Part shown: positions 40,975-50,275 of the stretch, one piece after another | Position numbering within the stretch: the stretch's first letter is position 1 | How the letters are laid out: each line of letters starts with the position of its first letter | Source of the DNA: Pseudomonas sp. H3(2019) | GTDB lineage: Bacteria; Pseudomonadota; Gammaproteobacteria; Pseudomonadales; Pseudomonadaceae | Assembly (NCBI RefSeq): GCF_007713465.1 | Contig: NZ_VMSG01000008.1 | Location: 144,520 to 208,519 of the forward strand | Length of the DNA stretch: 64,000 nt | Reading direction: 5' to 3' | The notes under the pieces: generated by a model | The model's database searches: none | What the model was told of the DNA's origin: nothing | What the model saw: the letters and a program-made list of their open reading frames with translations, nothing else | Translations under genes and position numbers: made by a program

Positions 40975-41262
40975 ATGAGCGATACCCTGCAGCTGATTCT
41001 TGAAGACACCGACGGCACTCAGCTGGAAACCTCTTGCACCCGCGTTGCGGTAATGTGGCAGGGCAAAGAGTTGTGGATCCAGCACGACGGCCGTGGCCAG
41101 CTGCTGATCGGCGTTGACGTCGAAGAAGGTGATGCCGAATACGCCAACCTGCTGTTGCGCCCATTGGCGACTAATCTGGTAAGTCTGCAACTGGAAATGG
41201 AACCGGCTGAAATCGGTGACGAAGACCACGTGCACGGCCCGGATTGCAAACACGATCACTAA
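40975..41262 (+). CDS. small conserved protein of the aru operon
   Basis: A 95-residue acidic protein starting MSDTLQLILEDTDGTQLETS and ending in a His/Cys-rich tail, HVHGPDCKHDH, which could bind metal. It matches the position of the small gene I recall between aruB and aruE in P. aeruginosa. Function unknown; it ends only 12 bp before aruE, so it is in the operon. Confidence 0.78.
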   Translation: MSDTLQLILEDTDGTQLETSCTRVAVMWQGKELWIQHDGRGQLLIGVDVEEGDAEYANLLLRPLATNLVSLQLEMEPAEIGDEDHVHGPDCKHDH

Positions 41263-41274
41263 GGAATTCGCTCT

Positions 41275-42285
41275 ATGCTCGCCCTCGGCAAACTGCTTGA
41301 ACTGACCCTCGCCGGCCGTGAACCGGCGGAGAAGACTCAACTGACTGTCGAAGGCGTGCGGATGCGCTGGCTGAGCGAAGGGGCGCTGGAAGTCCGGCCC
41401 CCCGAGGCTCGCGACAATGGCCTGGACTTGCTGTTGTCGGCCGGCATCCACGGTAACGAAACAGCGCCGATCGAGTTGCTCGATCGCCTGTTGCATGACA
41501 TCGCCCGCGGAGAGTTGAAGCCGCGCGCACGTATTCTGTTCCTGTTCGGCAACCCCGAGGCCATGCGTCGCGGCGAGCGTTTTATCGAGCAGGACGTCAA
41601 TCGGCTGTTCAATGGCCGTCACGAACTCAGCAGTGGCTCTGAAGCGTTGCGAGCCTGTGAGCTGGAGCGTCTGGCAGCGAGTTTCTTCAACCTGCCCGAC
41701 CGCGACCGTTTGCACTACGACCTGCACACCGCGATCCGTGGCTCGAAGATCGAGCAGTTCGCGTTGTATCCCTGGAAAGAAGGTCGCCAGCATTCCCGTC
41801 ATGAACTGGCCCGCCTGCGCGCTGCCGGCATGGAGGCGGTGCTGTTGCAGAACAAGCCGTCCATCGTTTTCAGTTCGTACACCTACGACAAGCTCGATGC
41901 CGAGTCTTTCACTCTTGAGCTGGGCAAGGCCCGGCCGTTCGGGCAGAACGACGGGGTCAACGTCTCGCGCCTTGAAACCCTTTTGAAGCAGATCATCGAA
42001 GGCACCGAGCCTGCGTTGGCAGAAGAGAGCCTGGAGGGTTTGCAGCTGTTCAGCGTGGCGCGGGAAATCATCAAGCACAGTGACAGCTTCCACTTGAACC
42101 TGCCGGCGGATGTCGAGAACTTCTCGGAGCTGAAAAAGGGTTATCTGCTGGCCGAAGACATCGCCCAGACCCGCTGGATCGTCGAGGAGGAGGGGGCGCG
42201 AATCATCTTCCCGAACCCGAAAGTCAAAAACGGCCTGCGCGCCGGGATTTTGATCGTGCCGAGCACCGGCGAGAACCTGGTCTGA
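41275..42285 (+). CDS. aruE: succinylglutamate desuccinylase
   Basis: A 336-residue zinc hydrolase (AstE/AspA family) that releases glutamate and succinate in the last step of the pathway. Zinc motif [20 protein letters not shown] near residue 55 (His-x2-Glu), [15 protein letters not shown] and [19 protein letters not shown], which supplies the second His. Complete length. Followed by a REP pair, not by a classical terminator. Confidence 0.95.
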   Translation: MLALGKLLELTLAGREPAEKTQLTVEGVRMRWLSEGALEVRPPEARDNGLDLLLSAGIHGNETAPIELLDRLLHDIARGELKPRARILFLFGNPEAMRRGERFIEQDVNRLFNGRHELSSGSEALRACELERLAASFFNLPDRDRLHYDLHTAIRGSKIEQFALYPWKEGRQHSRHELARLRAAGMEAVLLQNKPSIVFSSYTYDKLDAESFTLELGKARPFGQNDGVNVSRLETLLKQIIEGTEPALAEESLEGLQLFSVAREIIKHSDSFHLNLPADVENFSELKKGYLLAEDIAQTRWIVEEEGARIIFPNPKVKNGLRAGILIVPSTGENLV

Positions 42286-42302
42286 AGTCACCCTGGAACC
42301 AA

Positions 42303-42392
42303 TGTGGGAGCGAGCCTGCTCGCGATGAGGGAGTGTCAGCCGACATAAATGTTGACTGACCCACCGCCATCGCGAGCAGGCTCGCTCCCACA
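42303..42392. repeat. inverted REP pair (REPIN) after aruE
   Basis: TGTGGGAGCGAGCCTGCTCG (42303) and CGAGCAGGCTCGCTCCCACA (42373) are perfect inverted copies, extended to CGCGATG/CATCGCG, about 41 bp apart between convergent aruE and ribH. Confidence 0.88.
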
Positions 42393-42406
42393 GGTTTTTG
42401 CGGTGT

Positions 42407-42916
42407 TTAGACCGCTACTGCGCGGTGTTCAGTGCGACGCAGCGCACGCGTCTTGTGCAGCGTGTCGGCGCAGGTCTTTGCCGCTTCCTGGCCCTTGTGC
42501 ACGAAGTGCTCGAAGAAGAACTTCTGGTGCTCTTCGCCGGCATGGAAGTGGTGCGGGGTCAGCACGACCGAGAACACCGGCACTTCAGTTTCCAGTTGAA
42601 CCTGCATCAGGCCGCTGATCACCGACTGGGCGACGAATTCGTGACGGTAGATGCCGCCGTCAACCACTAAACCTGCAGCGACGATGCCGGCGTAACGACC
42701 GGATTTGGCCAGCAGCTTGGCGTGCAGTGGAATTTCAAAGGCGCCGCCGACTTCAAAAAAGTCGATATCCGATTCCTGATAGCCCTGGGCGACCATCTCG
42801 CTGACGAAGCCATTACGGCTCTGATCAACGATTTCCTTGTGCCAGCATGCCTGGATAAACGCTACGCGCTCAACCGGATGGTTTTTGCTTTTGCTATCGA
42901 TTGCGGTGGGTTGCAT
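42407..42916 (-). CDS. ribH2: 6,7-dimethyl-8-ribityllumazine synthase, type II
   Basis: A 169-residue enzyme condensing ribulose-phosphate and ribityl-aminouracil products to lumazine, the penultimate step of riboflavin synthesis. The motifs VAFIQACWHKEIVDQSRNGF, VGGAFEIPLHAKLLAKSGRY, VVDGGIYRHEFVAQSVISGL and FSVVLTPHHFHAGEEHQKFF match the decameric type II (Brucella RibH2-like) synthases rather than the icosahedral RibH. ATG 42916 follows AGGAG; an in-frame start at 43036 would run into the riboswitch. An FMN riboswitch directly upstream shows feedback control, so it is probably expressed when FMN is low. Confidence 0.92.
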   Translation of the reverse strand: MQPTAIDSKSKNHPVERVAFIQACWHKEIVDQSRNGFVSEMVAQGYQESDIDFFEVGGAFEIPLHAKLLAKSGRYAGIVAAGLVVDGGIYRHEFVAQSVISGLMQVQLETEVPVFSVVLTPHHFHAGEEHQKFFFEHFVHKGQEAAKTCADTLHKTRALRRTEHRAVAV

Positions 42917-43040
42917 CTGTTCTGACTCCTGTTTGTGTGAAAAACAGGGCGTTATGAATCGAATGGGATTTAAGGGTACGTGCAGGTCAGACGTGCAGTG
43001 TATGCGCGTTGCCCACGGACGGCCCTTTGGTGCCAATCCC

Positions 43041-43205
43041 GTTCTCTCTTCATCCGGACTATGACCGTCGGCCCCGGGATCACACCGGGTCTGCTGACCT
43101 TGCCGTCACCTGCTGCCGAAGCATCGGTGACACCAAGCGCTCGCGGGCTATGCGCATTGCGCGCAATTACCGCCGGTGGGGAGTTACACCCCGCCCTGAG
43201 AACGT
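43041..43205 (-). ncRNA. FMN riboswitch (RFN element)
   Basis: On the minus strand the conserved RFN core is plain: GTTCTCAGGGCGGGGTG, CTCCCCACCGGCGGTAAT, AGCCCGCGAGCG, GGTCAGCAGACC, and the closing GATGAAGAGAGAACGGG that pairs with the first block. It lies about 125 bp upstream of the ribH2 start codon and should shut the gene off when FMN is bound. Confidence 0.95.
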
Positions 43206-43423
43206 TTTGCTGCCAGGTTTTCTGGCGGCGGAGAGTTTTTAACACATATTTGTGGGCTGCGCATCGCTGCTTTCTGACGATATACATCGGTTTTTCCGTT
43301 GGCTTGAGCTGGCTTTTCCTGGCCCGGGCCTTGATTAATCAAGGCATTGGCCGCAGTAATCCTCTTCGAAAGAGATTTCCCTTATCAGCAGCGACGTTAG
43401 CGTCCTATTCCGAGGCCTGATTC

Positions 43424-44428
43424 ATGAGTGTTATCGATCTTCGCAGCGACACCGTCACCCAACCGACCGCAGGGATGCTTAACGCGATGGCCAAGGCGGC
43501 CACCGGGGATGACGTCTACGGCGAAGATCCGACGGTCAATCAGCTTGAGGCCGGACTGGCCAGGCGCCTGGGCTTTGCCGCGGCGTTGTTCGTGCCGACG
43601 GGTACCATGAGCAACCTGCTGGGGTTGATGGCCCATTGCGAGCGCGGTGACGAGTACATTGTTGGCCAGCAGGCGCACACCTATAAGTACGAAGGTGGCG
43701 GGGCCGCGGTGTTGGGCTCGATCCAGCCGCAGCCGCTGGAATTTCAAGCCGACGGTTCGCTGGACCTGGCTCAGGTGGCAGCAGCGATCAAGCCGGACGA
43801 CTTCCACTTTGCCCGGACCCGGCTGCTGGCGCTGGAAAACACCATGCAAGGCAAAGTATTGCCGCTGGAATATCTGGCGCGGGCTCGTAGTTTTACCCGT
43901 GAGCACGGTCTGTCGCTGCACCTGGACGGCGCGCGGTTGTACAACGCAGCGGTCAGGCTGGGCGTCGATGCGCGGGAAATCACTCGGCACTTCGATTCGG
44001 TGTCGGTGTGCCTGTCCAAAGGCCTTGGCGCTCCGATCGGATCGGTGCTCTGTGGTTCGGCCGAGTTGATCGGCAAGGCCCGACGCCTGCGCAAGATGGT
44101 GGGCGGCGGCATGCGTCAGGCCGGCATCCTCGCAGCGGCAGGCTTGTATGCGCTGGATCACAATGTGCAACGCCTGGCGGATGACCACGCCAATGCGCAG
44201 TTTCTGGCTGAAGGTCTGAGCGCGGCGGGGTATGCAGTCGAGCCGGTACAGACCAATATGGTCTACGTGCAAATGGGCGATAAATGCGAGGCGCTCAAGG
44301 CGTTTGCCGGTGAGCGCGGGATCAAGCTCAGCGCCGCTTCACGTTTGCGCATGGTCACTCACATGGATGTCAGCCGGGCGCAGATCGAGCAGGTGATCGC
44401 GACTTTCGTCGAGTTTTCGCAAAACTGA
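43424..44428 (+). CDS. ltaE: low-specificity L-threonine aldolase
   Basis: A 334-residue PLP enzyme cleaving threonine/allo-threonine to glycine and acetaldehyde. [56 protein letters not shown] and [20 protein letters not shown] with the PLP Lys are all intact. Preceded by 180 bp after the riboswitch region and divergent from it. No terminator is evident before the alaS promoter. Confidence 0.94.
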   Translation: MSVIDLRSDTVTQPTAGMLNAMAKAATGDDVYGEDPTVNQLEAGLARRLGFAAALFVPTGTMSNLLGLMAHCERGDEYIVGQQAHTYKYEGGGAAVLGSIQPQPLEFQADGSLDLAQVAAAIKPDDFHFARTRLLALENTMQGKVLPLEYLARARSFTREHGLSLHLDGARLYNAAVRLGVDAREITRHFDSVSVCLSKGLGAPIGSVLCGSAELIGKARRLRKMVGGGMRQAGILAAAGLYALDHNVQRLADDHANAQFLAEGLSAAGYAVEPVQTNMVYVQMGDKCEALKAFAGERGIKLSAASRLRMVTHMDVSRAQIEQVIATFVEFSQN

Positions 44429-44450
44429 AGGTGTTAGCCGTCCAATTGAC

Positions 44451-44500
44451 TGTTTGTATCGTACAAACACACTGTACCTGCTCACTAACGCCGATATAAT
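44451..44500 (+). promoter_or_regulatory. alaS promoter with upstream palindrome
   Basis: A TATAAT at 44495-44500, 75 bp before alaS, with a weak -35 (CTGTAC at 44472). Just upstream, TGTTTGTA-TCG-TACAAACA (44451-44469) is a perfect 8-bp palindrome. It is the right place for a repressor; E. coli AlaRS is known to repress its own gene by binding a palindrome at the promoter. Confidence 0.6.
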
Positions 44501-44574
44501 GCGGCCCTTTGCCGTCGCTTCGTCTGTTGACGATTCGTACAGGCCTTTGGCCGCAGTCTCCGTGGAAGAACCTA

Positions 44575-47196
44575 ATGAAAAGCGCAGAAATCCGTGAAGC
44601 CTTCCTTCGCTTCTTCGAAGAGCAAGGCCACACCCGTGTAGCCTCCAGCTCTTTGATTCCGGGCAACGACCCAACCCTGCTGTTCACTAACGCGGGGATG
44701 AACCAGTTCAAGGACTGCTTTCTGGGCCAGGAAAAGCGCGCCTATACCCGCGCCGTCAGCAGCCAGAAGTGCGTCCGCGCCGGTGGCAAGCACAACGACC
44801 TGGAAAACGTCGGTTATACCGCTCGTCACCACACCTTCTTCGAAATGCTGGGTAACTTCAGCTTCGGTGACTACTTCAAGCGTGATGCGATCACCTACGC
44901 CTGGACCTTCCTGACCTCGGACAAGTGGCTGAACCTGCCGAAGGAAAAGCTCTGGGTCACGGTCTACGCCAGCGATGACGAGGCGTACGACATCTGGACC
45001 AAGGAAGTCGGGGTTCCGGCCGAACGCATGGTTCGTATCGGTGACAACAAAGGCGCGCCATACGCCTCCGACAACTTCTGGACTATGGGCGATACCGGCC
45101 CGTGCGGTCCTTGCACCGAGATTTTCTACGATCACGGCGCCGACATCTGGGGTGGCCCACCGGGCTCGCCAGAGGAAGACGGCGACCGTTACATCGAAAT
45201 CTGGAACAACGTGTTCATGCAGTTCAACCGCACCGCCGATGGCGTGTTGCACCCGTTGCCAGCGCCGTCGGTGGATACCGGCATGGGCCTGGAGCGGATC
45301 AGTGCCGTGCTGCAGCACGTTCACTCGAACTATGAAATCGACCTGTTCCAGAGCCTGCTGAGCGCTTCGGCCAAGGCCATCGGTTGCACGAACGACAACC
45401 AGGCTTCGCTGAAAGTCGTGGCTGACCACATCCGTTCCTGCGGTTTCCTGATCGCCGACGGCGTGCTGCCGTCCAACGAAGGTCGCGGTTACGTGCTGCG
45501 CCGGATCATTCGTCGTGCGTGCCGTCACGGCAACAAACTGGGCGCCAAAGGCAGCTTCTTCTATCAGATCGTTGGCGCACTGGTTGCCGAGATGGGCGAA
45601 GCCTTCCCAGAGCTGAAATCCCAGCAGGCGCACATCGAGCGCGTGCTGAAAGCCGAAGAAGAGCAGTTCGCCAAAACCCTGGAGCAGGGCTTGAAGATCC
45701 TCGAGCAGGATCTGGCCGAACTCAAAGGCGATGTGGTGCCAGGCGACGTGGTGTTCAAGTTGTACGACACCTACGGTTTCCCGATGGACCTGACCGGCGA
45801 CATCGCTCGCGAGCGCAGCCTGACCATCGACGAAGCAGGTTTCGAGCGCGAAATGGAAGCCCAGCGTGTCCGTGCCCGTTCGGCCAGCTCCTTTGGCATG
45901 GACTACAACAGCCTGGTCAAGGTTGATGTAGCCACCGAGTTCACCGGTTACACCGCTCACAGTGGCTCGGCCAAAATTGTTGCTCTGTATAAAGACGGGC
46001 AATCGGTCGACGTATTGAGCGAAGGCGAAGAGGGCGTGGTCGTTCTCGATCAGACGCCGTTCTATGCGGAATCCGGCGGTCAGATCGGTGACTGCGGTTA
46101 CCTGCAGGCGGGTGCCGCGCGTTTCGACGTGCGCGATACCACCAAGACTGGCGGTGCGTTCCTGCACCACGGTGTGCTGGATTCGGGCAGCCTGACTATT
46201 GGCTCGCCAGTTCAGGCTCAGGTGGATGCCGACGTACGTCACGCCACTTCGCTGAACCACTCCGCCACGCACTTGCTGCACGCGGCATTGCGCCAGGTGC
46301 TGGGCGAGCACGTTCAGCAGAAAGGCTCGCTGGTCGACAGTCAGCGTCTACGCTTTGACTTCAGCCACTTTGAAGCGATCAAGCCTGAACAGCTGAAAGC
46401 GCTGGAAGAAATCGTCAACGCCGAAATTCGCAAGAACTCCGAAGTTGAAACCGAAGAAACCGATATCGACACCGCCAAGCAAAAAGGCGCCATGGCGCTG
46501 TTCGGCGAGAAGTACGGCGACAGCGTGCGCGTACTGAGCATGGGCGACTTCTCCGTTGAGCTGTGCGGTGGCATTCACGCCAATCGTACCGGCGACATCG
46601 GCCTGCTGAAAATCACCAGCGAAGGCGGCGTGGCTTCTGGCGTACGTCGTATCGAAGCGGTGACAGGCGCTGCGGCACTGGCTTACCTGAACGCTGCGGA
46701 AGAGCAACTCAAGGAAGCGGCCAACCTGGTCAAGGGCAGCCGCGACAACCTGATCGACAAGCTGTCGGCTGTGCTTGAGCGCAACCGTCTGCTGGAAAAG
46801 CAACTCGAGCAGTTGCAAGCCAAGGCCGCCAGCGCGGCGGGCGACGACCTGTCGGCTTCTGCCCAGGACGTCAAAGGCGTGAAAGTACTGGCCGTGCGTC
46901 TCGACGGTCAGGACGGCAAGACGCTGCTGGCGCTGGTCGATCAACTGAAGAACAAACTCGGCCGCGCAGTGATCCTGCTCGGCAGTGTCCATGAGGAAAA
47001 GGTCGTGCTGGTTGCGGGTGTGACCAAGGACCTGACTGGCCAACTCAAAGCCGGTGATTTGATGAAGCAAGCCGCTGCGGCAGTGGGCGGGAAGGGCGGT
47101 GGTCGTCCAGACATGGCGCAAGGCGGCGGTACCGACGCTGGCGCACTGGATGCTGCATTGGCCCTGACCGTGCCGTTTGTAGAGCAGGGTATTTAA
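44575..47196 (+). CDS. alaS: alanyl-tRNA synthetase
   Basis: An 874-residue class II synthetase charging tRNA-Ala. Catalytic core: [40 protein letters not shown] and [16 protein letters not shown] (motif 3). Editing domain: [20 protein letters not shown] and [20 protein letters not shown] with the zinc-binding Cys/His. C-Ala oligomerisation domain: [19 protein letters not shown]. Full length, no lesions. The ATG at 44575 (LMKSAEIRE) is family-standard. The order alaS-lysC-rsmA is conserved in Pseudomonas. Confidence 0.97.
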   Translation: MKSAEIREAFLRFFEEQGHTRVASSSLIPGNDPTLLFTNAGMNQFKDCFLGQEKRAYTRAVSSQKCVRAGGKHNDLENVGYTARHHTFFEMLGNFSFGDYFKRDAITYAWTFLTSDKWLNLPKEKLWVTVYASDDEAYDIWTKEVGVPAERMVRIGDNKGAPYASDNFWTMGDTGPCGPCTEIFYDHGADIWGGPPGSPEEDGDRYIEIWNNVFMQFNRTADGVLHPLPAPSVDTGMGLERISAVLQHVHSNYEIDLFQSLLSASAKAIGCTNDNQASLKVVADHIRSCGFLIADGVLPSNEGRGYVLRRIIRRACRHGNKLGAKGSFFYQIVGALVAEMGEAFPELKSQQAHIERVLKAEEEQFAKTLEQGLKILEQDLAELKGDVVPGDVVFKLYDTYGFPMDLTGDIARERSLTIDEAGFEREMEAQRVRARSASSFGMDYNSLVKVDVATEFTGYTAHSGSAKIVALYKDGQSVDVLSEGEEGVVVLDQTPFYAESGGQIGDCGYLQAGAARFDVRDTTKTGGAFLHHGVLDSGSLTIGSPVQAQVDADVRHATSLNHSATHLLHAALRQVLGEHVQQKGSLVDSQRLRFDFSHFEAIKPEQLKALEEIVNAEIRKNSEVETEETDIDTAKQKGAMALFGEKYGDSVRVLSMGDFSVELCGGIHANRTGDIGLLKITSEGGVASGVRRIEAVTGAAALAYLNAAEEQLKEAANLVKGSRDNLIDKLSAVLERNRLLEKQLEQLQAKAASAAGDDLSASAQDVKGVKVLAVRLDGQDGKTLLALVDQLKNKLGRAVILLGSVHEEKVVLVAGVTKDLTGQLKAGDLMKQAAAAVGGKGGGRPDMAQGGGTDAGALDAALALTVPFVEQGI

Positions 47197-47286
47197 GGCT
47201 GCGTGCCGAGCCCGTTGTCTAGTGGCGGGCTTCGCAGCTGTTTGAGTGATTAATGGGCGCCCTTCATGGGCAGAGGCGGCTTTGAA

Positions 47287-48528
47287 ATGGCTTTGATCGT
47301 ACAGAAATTTGGAGGCACCTCAGTCGGCACTGTCGAGAGAATCGAGCAGGTCGCCGACAAGGTTAAGAAATTCCGCGAAGCCGGCGATGACCTGGTGGTT
47401 GTGCTGTCTGCAATGAGCGGCGAGACCAACCGTCTGATCGATCTGGCCAAGCAAATCAGTGGCGACGATCAACCGGTTCCGCGTGAGCTGGATGTCATCG
47501 TTTCCACCGGTGAGCAGGTGACGATTGCACTGCTGGCCATGGCGCTGATCAAGCGCGGCGTACCGGCGGTGTCGTACACCGGCAACCAGGTACGGATTCT
47601 GACGGATAGCGCGCACAATAAAGCGCGTATCTTGCAGATTGATGATCAGAAGATTCGCGGTGACCTGAAGGCCGGTCGCGTGGTGGTTGTCGCCGGTTTC
47701 CAGGGCGTCGACGAGCACGGCAACATCACCACCCTTGGTCGTGGCGGTTCCGACACCACCGGCGTGGCGCTGGCAGCGGCCTTGAAGGCTGATGAATGCC
47801 AGATCTACACCGATGTTGACGGCGTCTACACTACCGACCCGCGCGTGGTGTCCGTGGCTCAGCGCCTGGACAAGATCACCTTTGAAGAGATGCTGGAAAT
47901 GGCCAGCCTCGGTTCCAAGGTGTTGCAGATCCGCGCGGTCGAGTTCGCCGGTAAGTACAACGTTCCGCTGCGCGTACTGCACAGCTTCAAGGAGGGTCCG
48001 GGCACCCTCATTACTATTGATGAAGAGGAATCCATGGAACAGCCGATCATTTCCGGCATCGCTTTCAACCGCGATGAAGCCAAGCTGACCATCCGTGGCG
48101 TGCCAGACACCCCGGGCGTGGCCTTCAAGATTCTCGGCCCGATCAGCGCCGCGAACATCGAAGTCGACATGATCGTGCAGAACGTTGCGCACGATAACAC
48201 CACCGACTTCACCTTCACTGTGCACCGCAACGACTACCAGGCGGCCCAGACCGTGCTGGAAAACACCGCTCGCGAGATCGGAGCCCGTGAAGTCGTTGGC
48301 GACACCAAGATCGCCAAGGTATCGATCGTCGGCGTCGGCATGCGCTCTCACGCAGGCGTTGCCAGTCGCATGTTCGAGGCCCTGGCTAAAGAAACCATCA
48401 ACATCCAGATGATCTCGACTTCGGAAATCAAGGTTTCCGTGGTGATCGAAGAGAAGTACCTGGAATTGGCTGTGCGCGCTCTGCACACAGCTTTTGAACT
48501 GGACGCACCAGCCCGCCAGGGCGAGTGA
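47287..48528 (+). CDS. lysC: aspartate kinase, with probable internal beta-subunit start
   Basis: A 413-residue kinase for the first step of lysine, threonine and methionine synthesis. N-terminal kinase motif LIVQKFGGTSVGTVERIEQV, NITTLGRGGSDTTGVALAAA, DVDGVYTTDPRVV; then two ACT domains (about 265-410) for feedback. An in-frame ATG at 48034 (MEQPIISGIAFNRDEAKLT) sits behind GAAGAGGA and would give a 164-residue regulatory beta subunit, as in the alpha2-beta2 lysine-sensitive kinases of Bacillus and Corynebacterium. ATG 47287 was chosen over a start at 47266. Confidence 0.95.
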   Translation: MALIVQKFGGTSVGTVERIEQVADKVKKFREAGDDLVVVLSAMSGETNRLIDLAKQISGDDQPVPRELDVIVSTGEQVTIALLAMALIKRGVPAVSYTGNQVRILTDSAHNKARILQIDDQKIRGDLKAGRVVVVAGFQGVDEHGNITTLGRGGSDTTGVALAAALKADECQIYTDVDGVYTTDPRVVSVAQRLDKITFEEMLEMASLGSKVLQIRAVEFAGKYNVPLRVLHSFKEGPGTLITIDEEESMEQPIISGIAFNRDEAKLTIRGVPDTPGVAFKILGPISAANIEVDMIVQNVAHDNTTDFTFTVHRNDYQAAQTVLENTAREIGAREVVGDTKIAKVSIVGVGMRSHAGVASRMFEALAKETINIQMISTSEIKVSVVIEEKYLELAVRALHTAFELDAPARQGE

Positions 48529-48537
48529 TGCTCCCTT

Positions 48538-48571
48538 AAGGGCGCGGTCTGACCGCGCCCTTTGTTTTTTT
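48538..48571 (+). terminator. lysC Rho-independent terminator
   Basis: AAGGGCGCGGTC and GACCGCGCCCTT form a perfect 12-bp stem, followed by TTTGTTTTTTT. Confidence 0.95.
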
Positions 48572-48712
48572 GAGTGGCGCGACTGAAACCTGTTCTTTTG
48601 CTCGTGCTAGTCAATACTTAGGCGTGTAGGGCTGCGATCGTTCTGGTTGTAGGTCGAGCGCCTTTTTTTTGCAGACTGTTGTCCCTGAAATGAAATGCGT
48701 GAGGAGAAAGGT

Positions 48713-48901
48713 ATGCTGATTCTGACTCGTCGGTGCGCAGAAAGCCTGATTATTGGTGATGGCGAAATCACCGTGACCGTGCTCGGCGTCAAAGGAAATC
48801 AAGTGCGTATCGGCGTTAACGCGCCGAAAGAGGTGGCTGTTCACCGTGAGGAAATCTACCTGCGGATCAAGAAAGAGAAGGACGACGAACCAAGCCATTA
48901 A
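48713..48901 (+). CDS. rsmA: carbon storage regulator RsmA/CsrA
   Basis: A 62-residue RNA-binding dimer ([20 protein letters not shown], then [20 protein letters not shown] and VAVHREEIY) that represses translation by covering GGA motifs at ribosome sites. In fluorescent pseudomonads it controls secondary metabolism, motility and biofilm with its sRNAs RsmX/Y/Z. GAGGAGAAAGG precedes the ATG and itself contains GGA, allowing autoregulation. It is followed 60 bp later by tRNA-Ser. Confidence 0.97.
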   Translation: MLILTRRCAESLIIGDGEITVTVLGVKGNQVRIGVNAPKEVAVHREEIYLRIKKEKDDEPSH

Positions 48902-48963
48902 TTTTTATCGTTTTTTATGTTTGCAAACGGGGAAAAGGTTGGTTAAGATACGCCCCGTGTTGC

Positions 48964-49054
48964 GGAGAGCTGGCCGAGTGGCCGAAGGCGCTCCCCTGCT
49001 AAGGGAGTACACCTCAAAAGGGTGTCGGGGGTTCGAATCCCCCGTTCTCCGCCA
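48964..49054 (+). tRNA. tRNA-Ser (anticodon GCU)
   Basis: A 91-nt class II tRNA with a long variable arm. Acceptor GGAGAGC pairs with GTTCTCC, anticodon loop CTGCTAA, T-loop GGGGGTTCGAATCCCCC, CCA encoded. Confidence 0.97.
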
Positions 49055-49161
49055 TTATTTATTTAGTACGTTGTAATCTGGCTTCTTCGGTAAGTTGTTG
49101 AAATTACTAGAAAAAGTGCTTTACAAAAAGATTTAACGGCCTATAATGCGCGGCAACAAAT

Positions 49162-49238
49162 GCACTCGTAGCTCAGCTGGATAGAGTACTCGGCTACGAA
49201 CCGAGCGGTCACAGGTTCGAATCCTGTCGAGTGCACCA
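49162..49238 (+). tRNA. tRNA-Arg (anticodon ACG), normal copy
   Basis: A 77-nt tRNA. Acceptor GCACTCG pairs with CGAGTGC, anticodon loop CTACGAA, T-arm ACAGGTTCGAATCCTGT, CCA encoded. A TATAAT at 49142 marks its promoter. It is the parent sequence of the altered copy 73 bp downstream. Confidence 0.97.
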
Positions 49239-49310
49239 TTTAAGGGTTGTTTGCAGTAATGCAGGTAACCTGGCTTCAACCAGTTGTGATCTGGTATAAA
49301 AACACAAATT

Positions 49311-49423
49311 GCACTCGTAGCTCAGCTGGATAGAGTACTCGGCTACGAACCGAGCGGTCACAGGTTCGGAGTACTCGGCTACGAACCGAGCGGTCACAGG
49401 TTCGAATCCTGTCGAGTGCACCA
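49311..49423 (+). tRNA. tRNA-Arg (ACG) copy with a 36-nt internal tandem duplication
   Basis: 113 nt, identical to the preceding tRNA-Arg except that 36 nt (49333-49368: end of D-arm region, anticodon arm, variable loop and 5' half of the T-arm) are repeated exactly at 49369-49404. The product has two anticodon stem-loops and two ACAGG strands for one CCTGT, so a normal cloverleaf forms only if one unit loops out. Ends, acceptor and CCA are intact. It is probably non-functional or recently arisen, possibly an assembly artefact; the normal copy covers the need. Confidence 0.9.
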
Positions 49424-49429
49424 AACACC

Positions 49430-49457
49430 AAAAAGCCTGCGTCTAACGCGGGCTTTT
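49430..49457. terminator. bidirectional terminator after the tRNA genes
   Basis: AAAAAGCCTGCG and CGCGGGCTTTTT form a stem with A and T runs on either side. It serves the tRNA transcript and, on the minus strand, overlaps the stop codon of the convergent gene. Confidence 0.9.
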
Positions 49458-49955
49458 TGCTGTCTGGGATTTGCCTTTTACGCATCCCTTCTCATCGAAC
49501 ACGATGTGCGCGCTACGACCTTTCTTGCTGTCGTAGCGATAATTCGTCGTCGCGTTTCGAATGCTGATCTTGTCTGGTTTGCCCAGCGCGCTTTCAACGT
49601 CCTGCTGGCTCATGCCGGGAACTATCCGCTGATTGATGATCGCTTCGCGACGCTCCTTGGCGCTGAGCAGATTTCCGCACTTGTCATTCATTTGGCCGAC
49701 AACGGTCGGATCTCTCGGTGCGCTTTTGATTCCTGATATTTCCTGGTGGTTGGCGCTGGGGAGTATCGCCTCGAATGTGAAAACGCTTGGGTTGTAAATG
49801 TTCTGCCGCGACAGTGCCTCTCCAGGAGGGCAGCTCAGCGTCGTGTAAGTGATACGGCCCTTGGCGTCTTCGCATCGATGCACAGTCGCTGCAATGGTCA
49901 GCAGGGGCGGGAAGATCAGGGTGATAAACAGGGTTGTGAGTGTTTTCCTGGGCAT
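49443..49955 (-). CDS. exported DUF4124 / BamE-like domain protein
   Basis: A 170-residue protein with a signal peptide (LTTLFITLIFPPLLTIAA). A DUF4124-type N-terminal segment (VHRCEDAKGRITYTTLSCPP) is followed by a C-terminal SmpA/BamE-like region: AIINQRIVPGMSQQDVESAL, then GKPDKISIRNATTNYRYDSK. Such domains occur in small envelope proteins; this is not BamE itself, which is shorter and a lipoprotein. GGAGG precedes the ATG at 49955. Function unknown. Confidence 0.75.
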   Translation of the reverse strand: MPRKTLTTLFITLIFPPLLTIAATVHRCEDAKGRITYTTLSCPPGEALSRQNIYNPSVFTFEAILPSANHQEISGIKSAPRDPTVVGQMNDKCGNLLSAKERREAIINQRIVPGMSQQDVESALGKPDKISIRNATTNYRYDSKKGRSAHIVFDEKGCVKGKSQTAKSPR

Positions 49956-50275
49956 TGGGCGTCCTCCATGACGGTCATCATCAAGGGTAGTCAGTACAAT
50001 TCTCAGTGGGGGTGTGTTTTCTTTTCAGGATGAGTCGTCGCAGTTTCACGGATGCGGACAGCGCTCAGGTTTGTCTCGCAAGCGCTTGTTTCAGGCTGGA
50101 TTTTTTAACGTTTAAAGCCCTCAGGCGGTGTATGATTGCGCCCGTCAGCCCCGCCGGGGCTTGTGGAATACCTCCATGGACTTACCCAGTAGTTACTCAG
50201 TACCCCGTTTTACCAATCATGAATTGACTGATTGATCCTTCCGGCGTGCCCCGCTGCTGGGAGTGGAGTTCGCCT
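49956..50275 (+). other. mgtE upstream region without a gene
   Basis: 320 bp shared by the divergent envelope protein gene and mgtE. It contains a TATGAT (50130-50136), a strong hairpin AGCCCCG-C-CGGGGCT at 50147-50161 in the presumed mgtE leader, and the ribosome site GAGTGGAG. I see no recognisable magnesium riboswitch. Confidence 0.45.

Noticed and set aside
44572..46311. Minus-strand open frame over alaS
   Set aside because: Antisense shadow of a well-supported gene.
49209..49485. Minus-strand open frames over the tRNA-Arg genes
   Set aside because: They translate tRNA sequence; the repeated peptide only reflects the 36-nt duplication.
49956..50275. Magnesium riboswitch before mgtE
   Set aside because: Only a simple GC hairpin is seen; none of the conserved blocks of the known Mg2+ leaders is present.
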